Shown one piece after another: positions 1-3,740 of a stretch of 5,491 nucleotides of DNA. The DNA comes from Streptomyces violaceus. Lineage in GTDB: Bacteria > Actinomycetota > Actinomycetes > Streptomycetales > Streptomycetaceae. Location: the NCBI GenBank assembly GCA_000715635.1, contig KL569101.1, positions 189,945-195,435 on the forward strand. Direction: 5' to 3'. The notes under the pieces were generated by a model. The model saw only the letters and a list, made by a program, of their open reading frames with translations, was not told the DNA's origin and ran no database searches. Made by a program: the position numbers and the translations under genes. How positions within the stretch are numbered: position 1 is the stretch's first letter; each line of letters opens with the position of its first letter.

Positions 1-706
1 GGGAAGCCGTGTCGTCGGCGGCCAGTTCGACCAGGCGGTGGGTCTGGTCGCAGAAGTGGGCGAACAGCGGGATGCGGGGGAAACCGGTGGCCAGGGCCGT
101 GGACAGATGCAGCAGCCAGTCGTGGCGGGCACGGGCGTGGCCGCGCTCGTGGGTGAGGACGGCGTCGAGCTGGTGGCCGGTGAGACGGTGCAGGGCACCC
201 GTGGTGACGATCAGCTGGGACGGACTGCCGGGCATCCACCAGGCGTCGGGGTACTCGTCCTCGAGGACCAGGAGGGGACCGCGGGCGGCGGGCAGGCCGG
301 CCGGCAGATCGGGGGCGCGTTCGCGCAGATGGGCGCGGGCCTGGGCGCGGCGCCGGCGTGCCTCGACGAGTTCGCGCGCGAGCATCGCGGTCGTCCAGGC
401 GGCGCCGCAGGCCAGCAGCAGAGTGAGGGTGGCGGCCCACGGCGGGGCGGTGGAGAGGTCGTACGCCGCGGTCACGGCCGGCGGCGCCGGGGCGAAGAGC
501 TGGGCGCGGACCGTGCCGAACACGGCGGCGGCGCCCAGGGCGAGGGCTGTCACGCAGCACAGCAGGACGGTGGCGACCAGGCACTGCCACACCCACAGCG
601 CAACCACCGGTTCCCGCTCGGGCCACGCGGACCGGGTCAGCGCCCGGGGCACGGGCACGGCGGCCGTCACGGCGACAACGCTCAGCAGGAGCAGGCAGAC
701 GGTCAT
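1..706 (-). CDS. M56-family (BlaR1/MecR1-like) membrane zinc metallopeptidase, 3' end beyond the window
   Basis: The first 235 residues are visible; the frame is open to the left edge. The N-terminus is membrane-embedded, with hydrophobic segments at about residues 2-18, 36-60 and 87-106. A charged cytoplasmic-type stretch rich in Arg/Ala follows (about 108-135). The catalytic zinc motif HERGH is at 186-190 (LTHERGHARARHDW context), and VELAADDTA at 226-234 supplies the likely third zinc ligand E227 and the family Asp D231. This HExxH plus ELxAD arrangement is characteristic of M56 peptidases; BlaR1/MecR1 relatives cleave a BlaI/MecI-type repressor. The start at 706 is preceded by GGAG at 719-716, nine bases upstream. 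Streptomyces members usually run to about 300 residues with further membrane helices, so roughly a quarter is missing. No penicillin-binding sensor domain can be seen, and no BlaI-type regulator lies directly upstream. Family assignment is firm; the substrate is unknown. Confidence 0.9.
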   Translation of the reverse strand, partial: MTVCLLLLSVVAVTAAVPVPRALTRSAWPEREPVVALWVWQCLVATVLLCCVTALALGAAAVFGTVRAQLFAPAPPAVTAAYDLSTAPPWAATLTLLLACGAAWTTAMLARELVEARRRRAQARAHLRERAPDLPAGLPAARGPLLVLEDEYPDAWWMPGSPSQLIVTTGALHRLTGHQLDAVLTHERGHARARHDWLLHLSTALATGFPRIPLFAHFCDQTHRLVELAADDTAS

Positions 707-715
707 TGCCACGGG

Positions 716-719
716 CTCC
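716..719 (-). promoter_or_regulatory. Ribosome binding site of the M56 peptidase gene
   Basis: On the minus strand the bases read GGAG, followed by a nine-base spacer and the ATG at 706-704. This is the best Shine-Dalgarno match near the start and supports that start over any other in the frame. Confidence 0.55.
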
Positions 720-835
720 GGTTCCTGGTCGGAAGAGGGGCGGCTACGGGTGGTGCGAGGGAGAGCGGCTGCTGTGCGCACGGGTGCCACGGCCGAAGTG
801 CTCGCCGAACGGGCCGTGTACCGCGCGCGGGCGGA

Positions 836-875
836 CACACCGCCCGACGCCCAGTATGACGGGCCGGGCGGTGTG
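836..875 (-). terminator. Large bulged hairpin, probable fahA terminator
   Basis: CACACCGCCCG at 836-846 is a perfect inverted repeat of CGGGCGGTGTG at 865-875 (11 bp). Inside it, GCCC at 849-852 pairs with GGGC at 861-864, with a two-base bulge at 847-848 and an eight-base loop at 853-860. That makes a stem of about 15 bp, on the transcribed path 86-125 bases past the fahA stop codon. No T-run follows on the minus strand, but streptomycete terminators often lack one. It could instead be a protein-binding site upstream of the M56 gene, or both. Confidence 0.6.
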
Positions 876-902
876 AGTCAGGGGGCGAACGCCATCGGAA
901 GA

Positions 903-924
903 GCCGGCAGGGGCGACTGTCGGC
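903..924. repeat. Imperfect inverted repeat downstream of fahA
   Basis: GCCGGCAG (903-910) and CTGTCGGC (917-924) form an 8-bp stem around a six-base loop. The one imperfect position is a G-U pair if read rightward and an A-C mismatch if read leftward. The stem is therefore slightly weaker in the fahA transcript. It may add to termination with its two neighbours. Confidence 0.35.
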
Positions 925-937
925 CAGATCCGGATCG

Positions 938-955
938 CCCGGGGCGTCGCCCGGG
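938..955 (-). terminator. Short GC hairpin just after the fahA stop codon
   Basis: CCCGGG (938-943) and CCCGGG (950-955) are self-complementary and can form a 6-bp all-GC stem around the loop GCGTCG. It begins five bases past the fahA stop codon. It is small, lacks a T-run, and such GC repeats arise by chance in this composition, so it is a weak terminator candidate on its own. Confidence 0.35.
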
Positions 956-960
956 AGGGC

Positions 961-2178
961 TCACTGTGCTCCCGGTGCCACCCGGCCCGTCACCTCGCCG
1001 AGCCCCACCCGCACGCCGTCCGGCCCCGGGGCCCAGGCCGAGAGGGTCACCACGTCACCGTCCTCCAGGAACGTCCGCTTGCCGTCGGGGAGTTCGAGGG
1101 CGTCGCGGCCGTTCCAGGTCAGCTCCAGCAGGGAGCCGCGCTCCCGGTCCGCCGGGCCGCTGACCGTGCCCGAGCCGTACAGGTCGCCGGTGCGCAGGGA
1201 GGCGCCGTTCACGGTCATGTGGGCCAGCTGCTGGGCGGCCGTCCAGTACATCGTGGAGAAGGGCGGCTCGGAGACGACGTGGCCGTTGACGGCGACGGTG
1301 ATCCGCAGGTCGTAGCCGCCGGGTTCCTCGTCGCTGTCGTCCAGGTACGGCAGCAGCTCGTGCGTCCGGGCCGGCGGCGCCACCCGGGCCTCCTCCAGGG
1401 CGTCCAGCGGGGTGATCCACGCCGACACCGACGTGGCGAAGGACTTGCCGAGGAACGGGCCGAGGGGGACGTACTCCCAGGCCTGGATGTCGCGCGCGGA
1501 CCAGTCGTTGAGGAGGCAGAGACCGAAGACGTGCTCGCGGAAGCCGTCGAGGGACACCGGCTCGCCCATCCGGGACGGCGCGCCGACCACGAAGCCGACC
1601 TCCGCCTCGATGTCCAGGCGGACGGACGGGCCGAACAGGGGAGCGGCGTCGGTGGGCGCCTTGCGCTGGCCGGAGGGGCGTACGACGTCCGTGCCGGAGA
1701 CGACGACCGTGCCGGAGCGGCCGTGGTAGCCGATCGGCAGATGCTTCCAGTTGGGGGTCAGGGAGTCGGCGGCGTCGGGACGGAAGATCTGGCCGACATT
1801 CCGGGCGTGGTTCTCGGAGGCATAGAAGTCGACGTAGTCCGCGACCTCGAAGGGCAGGTGCAGGGTCACCGAGGACAGGGGATGGAACAGCGGTTCGACG
1901 GTCTCGCGGTGGGACGGCACGGTCACCCAGGCGGTCAGCGCCCGGCGCACGTCCGACCAGGCCGTGCGGCCCGCCGCCAGCAGCGGGTTGAGGGTCGGCC
2001 GGGCGAGCAGGGCGGCGTACGGGGAGCCGAGCGCGTGGGCCGCGGCACCTGCGTCCAGCACATGGTCGCCGAGCCGGACACCCACGGACCGCTGGGACGA
2101 GCCGGGGAGGGAGAACACGCCGTACGGCAGATTGTGCGGGCCGAAGGGGTCGCCCTCGGGGACATCGAAGGGGGGCAT
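961..2178 (-). CDS. fahA: Fumarylacetoacetase (fumarylacetoacetate hydrolase)
   Basis: The 405-residue enzyme hydrolyses 4-fumarylacetoacetate to fumarate and acetoacetate, the last step of tyrosine/homogentisate degradation in the cytosol. It begins MPPFDVPEGDPFGPHNLPYG with the SH3-like N-terminal domain (about 1-105), followed by the FAH catalytic fold. By comparison with the mouse enzyme, the metal ligands are D117 (VDFYASENH), E191 and E193 (DIEAEVGF) and D225 (LLNDWSARD), with H124 as the catalytic histidine. R229, Q232, Y236 and K245 (GPFLGKSFATS) and T338/E352 complete the pocket, so all expected residues are present. I chose the ATG at 2178 because conserved homology begins there and GAGG stands nine bases upstream. 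The frame stays open to an ATG at 2208 and a GTG at 2238, but those add unconserved residues and lack good ribosome sites. No hmgA, hppD or maleylacetoacetate isomerase gene is adjacent, so the gene appears to stand alone here. Confidence 0.96.
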   Translation of the reverse strand: MPPFDVPEGDPFGPHNLPYGVFSLPGSSQRSVGVRLGDHVLDAGAAAHALGSPYAALLARPTLNPLLAAGRTAWSDVRRALTAWVTVPSHRETVEPLFHPLSSVTLHLPFEVADYVDFYASENHARNVGQIFRPDAADSLTPNWKHLPIGYHGRSGTVVVSGTDVVRPSGQRKAPTDAAPLFGPSVRLDIEAEVGFVVGAPSRMGEPVSLDGFREHVFGLCLLNDWSARDIQAWEYVPLGPFLGKSFATSVSAWITPLDALEEARVAPPARTHELLPYLDDSDEEPGGYDLRITVAVNGHVVSEPPFSTMYWTAAQQLAHMTVNGASLRTGDLYGSGTVSGPADRERGSLLELTWNGRDALELPDGKRTFLEDGDVVTLSAWAPGPDGVRVGLGEVTGRVAPGAQ

Positions 2179-2187
2179 CTGGTGCTG

Positions 2188-2191
2188 CCTC
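2188..2191 (-). promoter_or_regulatory. Ribosome binding site of fahA
   Basis: Minus-strand GAGG with a nine-base spacer to the ATG at 2178-2176. It is better placed than anything in front of the upstream in-frame starts (2208, 2238) and decides the start chosen for fahA. Confidence 0.55.
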
Positions 2192-2230
2192 GCTTTCGGG
2201 TGCGCCATGTCGTCGCCACGTGTTCGTGGT

Positions 2231-2255
2231 CGTGCCACACGTTACGGGTGGCACG
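2231..2255 (-). promoter_or_regulatory. Inverted repeat overlapping the likely fahA -10 box (operator candidate)
   Basis: CGTGCCAC (2231-2238) and GTGGCACG (2248-2255) form a perfect 8+8 bp inverted repeat with a nine-base centre, and CG/CG at 2240-2241/2245-2246 adds inner symmetry. On the minus strand the centre contains TAACGT (2244-2239), a TAnnnT-type -10 element. It would start transcription about 50-55 bases before the fahA ATG. No good -35 is visible, which is common for regulated actinomycete promoters. A smaller repeat, CCACG (2216-2220)/CGTGG (2225-2229), abuts it on the fahA side. The simplest reading is a dimeric repressor site on the promoter; the regulator is not in this window. 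Confidence 0.5.
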
Positions 2256-2376
2256 CCGGTCGTGGGCAGAGTCCGAGGAGGCGGACACGGGCGAACGGGG
2301 CAGGTGGGTGCGGGGGTGACCGGACGGCGCGACTACGGCGCGGCGGACGTGACGCACCTTTCGTACGTGCCGGAAG

Positions 2377-2385
2377 TTATCCACA
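2377..2385 (+). promoter_or_regulatory. DnaA-box-like 9-mer TTATCCACA
   Basis: The bases match the classical DnaA box exactly; the streptomycete preference is TTGTCCACA. It stands alone in a divergent promoter region with no second copy nearby, so it is not an origin. It could be a DnaA-regulated site 16 bases upstream of the candidate -35 at 2401, or chance. Confidence 0.35.
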
Positions 2386-2400
2386 GGACGCGACGCAATC

Positions 2401-2430
2401 TTGACGGAGCGGTGCGAACGGGGCGACTCT
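2401..2430 (+). promoter_or_regulatory. Candidate promoter for the aminotransferase-flippase operon
   Basis: TTGACG at 2401-2406 is a five-of-six match to the vegetative -35. After an 18-base spacer, GACTCT at 2425-2430 keeps the A at position 2 and the T at position 6 of a TAnnnT -10. Transcription would begin near 2437, about 50 bases before the coding start at 2489. The -10 lacks its first T, so the assignment is tentative. Confidence 0.4.
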
Positions 2431-2468
2431 GGGCGGGTGCCGGAAGGCCTCGGGGAGGGGGCGTTCCC

Positions 2469-2498
2469 ATGGCACACCAGGGGGGCGGATGGCCATAG
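2469..2498 (+). CDS. Possible nine-codon leader ORF overlapping the aminotransferase start
   Basis: An ATG at 2469 is preceded by GGAGG (2454-2458) at ten bases, the strongest Shine-Dalgarno match in the region. It encodes MAHQGGGWP and ends at TAG 2496-2498. The presumed aminotransferase ATG at 2489 lies inside it in a different frame, so a ribosome ending here could restart upstream on that ATG. The peptide has no run of one amino acid that would suggest attenuation. It may equally be chance next to a G-rich leader. Confidence 0.25.
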   Translation: MAHQGGGWP

Positions 2499-3736
2499 GG
2501 GAGGCCGGCCCGGGCTCGGTGCGGCGTGGTCTACAGCCGAAGCGGCTGGAAGAGACCATGCGCGTCCGGCTCGGCCGGGAATGTGTGTATGTACCGTCGT
2601 GCCGTTTCGGGCTGTACGTGGCGCTGCGCCACTGGTGCCCGCCCGGCGGACGGGTGTTGATGTCGCCGGTCAACGACGACGTCATCTTCTTCGTCGTGCT
2701 CGCGGCCGGACTGCGTCCGGTGCAGGCGCCGTTGAACCCGCTCGACGCGTCCATCGACCTCGATGCCGTGCCCGCGGAGACGTGGCGCTCGGTGTCGGCC
2801 GTGCTCACGACGAACCTGTACGGGAACCCGGACCCGGCGCCGCGCCTCAGGCAGAAGTGCGACGCGCTCGGGATCCCGCTGTTCGAGGACGCGGCGCACG
2901 CCATCGGCAGCAGGGTGGGCGACCGGCCGGTCGGGGCGTGGGGGGAGGCCTCCGCGTTCAGCCTGTCCAAGCATGTGGGCGCCAAGGCCGGAGGCATGCT
3001 CTCGCTCGCCGATCCGGGGCTGCGGGACGCGGTGGAGAAGACCTGCGCCGGGCTGCTCGTCCCGCGCCGAATGAGCTCCGAACTGGCTTATGCGGTCCGG
3101 CCGTTCGCGGAGGCGACGGTGCGCGGGCTGCGGCTGCGGCGCGCCGCCTGGGCCGCGATCCGGCTGCTGGGGCTGGCGGACCGCGAGGAGATCCGGATGC
3201 CGCTGCGCCCGGACGAACTCGCCCAGGCCGAGCGCCGGGCGCCCGGGCTGGAGGCGCACCACCCCTGGGTACGGGTCGACATGCACGACTACCGCCAGGA
3301 GTCCGGCCTGCTGCGGCTGCGGCGCATCGGGCGCAGGCTCGACCGGCTCGACGACGTGCTCGACGCCTGCCGGGCGGGCACGGAGCTGCTGCTGTCCACG
3401 CCCTGGGCCAAGCCGCGCGACGCGTACGGCACACAGCCGTTGTTCCGCGTCCCGCTGTTCGTGGCGGACCGGGACGCGGCGATCGCGGCACTGGCGCAAC
3501 GGGGCATCGTCGTCGGCTACCTCTACGACCCGCCCCTGGACGACTACGCCGGAGCGGAGTTCACCGACCCCTCACCAGCCCCCGAGGCGGCCCGCTGGTT
3601 CGCGCGGCACGCGCTGCCCGTGGACCCGCTGCGGGCGCGGACGGTCGTCGAGGTGCTGGAGCGGTCCGGGGCACAACCGGTCGAAGCGCCGGGGGAGCTG
3701 TCCAGGAGCAGGCCGACACCGGGAGGGCTGGGTTAG
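2489..3736 (+). CDS. DegT/DnrJ/EryC1/StrS-family PLP-dependent (sugar) aminotransferase
   Basis: The 415-residue fold-type I PLP protein belongs to the family that mostly transaminates keto-sugar nucleotides using glutamate. VPSCRFGLYVAL (35-46) occupies the cofactor-phosphate loop. FEDAAHAIGS (132-141) carries the pyridine-binding D134 and H137. FSLSKHVGAKAGGM (157-170) holds the probable Schiff-base lysine K161 before the conserved GG. A helical segment of about 185-300 is poorly conserved, and the small C-terminal domain includes VPLFVADRDAAIAALAQRGIVVGYLY (321-346). The last 25 residues look disordered. The ATG at 2489 keeps the N-terminal helix LEETMRVRLG; its ribosome site is only a G-run at 2480-2485, three bases away. 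GTG 2519 and ATG 2558 (GGAAGAG in front) are alternatives. Four bases separate its stop from the flippase, implying one operon. The substrate cannot be inferred; a non-aminating PLP reaction, as in the dehydratase members, is possible. Confidence 0.85.
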   Translation: MAIGEAGPGSVRRGLQPKRLEETMRVRLGRECVYVPSCRFGLYVALRHWCPPGGRVLMSPVNDDVIFFVVLAAGLRPVQAPLNPLDASIDLDAVPAETWRSVSAVLTTNLYGNPDPAPRLRQKCDALGIPLFEDAAHAIGSRVGDRPVGAWGEASAFSLSKHVGAKAGGMLSLADPGLRDAVEKTCAGLLVPRRMSSELAYAVRPFAEATVRGLRLRRAAWAAIRLLGLADREEIRMPLRPDELAQAERRAPGLEAHHPWVRVDMHDYRQESGLLRLRRIGRRLDRLDDVLDACRAGTELLLSTPWAKPRDAYGTQPLFRVPLFVADRDAAIAALAQRGIVVGYLYDPPLDDYAGAEFTDPSPAPEAARWFARHALPVDPLRARTVVEVLERSGAQPVEAPGELSRSRPTPGGLG

Positions 3737-3740
3737 TCCC

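Larger units (their letters stand above)
707..960. other. 254-base spacer between fahA and the M56 gene, no gene seen
   Basis: Neither strand shows a convincing coding frame here. The part nearest fahA (836-955) holds three inverted repeats, listed separately. The part nearest the M56 gene (720-835) should contain its promoter, but I find no clear -35/-10 pair. It contains a GTGCGCAC palindrome at 774-781 but no TACTACA/TGTAGTA-like element of the kind associated with BlaI operators. Confidence 0.6.
2256..2488. other. Divergent intergenic region between fahA and the aminotransferase gene
   Basis: Open frames crossing this stretch on either strand look like composition-driven extensions with no recognisable protein. 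It contains a lone DnaA-box-like 9-mer, a rightward promoter candidate and a nine-codon leader ORF, each listed separately. The remainder, about 2256-2370, shows nothing distinctive beyond GC-rich sequence and a CGTACG palindrome at 2362-2367. Confidence 0.5.

Noticed and set aside
774..790. A shared operator half-site (GTGCCAC at 784-790) linking the M56 promoter region to the fahA palindrome
   Set aside because: Only one half is present with no matching inverted copy at the right distance; a seven-base match in GC-rich DNA is weak evidence.
9..1163. A 384-codon plus-strand open frame across the M56 gene, the spacer and the end of fahA
   Set aside because: The protein is Arg/Ala/Ser/Pro-rich and its frame runs through two genes with firm motifs on the other strand and through the hairpin spacer.
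1055..2254. A second long minus-strand open frame overlapping fahA
   Set aside because: It is the frame-shifted shadow of fahA, Arg/Pro-rich and without family motifs; all fumarylacetoacetase active-site residues are in the other frame.
2377..2385. A replication origin suggested by the DnaA-box match
   Set aside because: Only one box is present, there is no cluster and no AT-rich unwinding element, and no dnaA, dnaN or parAB genes are near.
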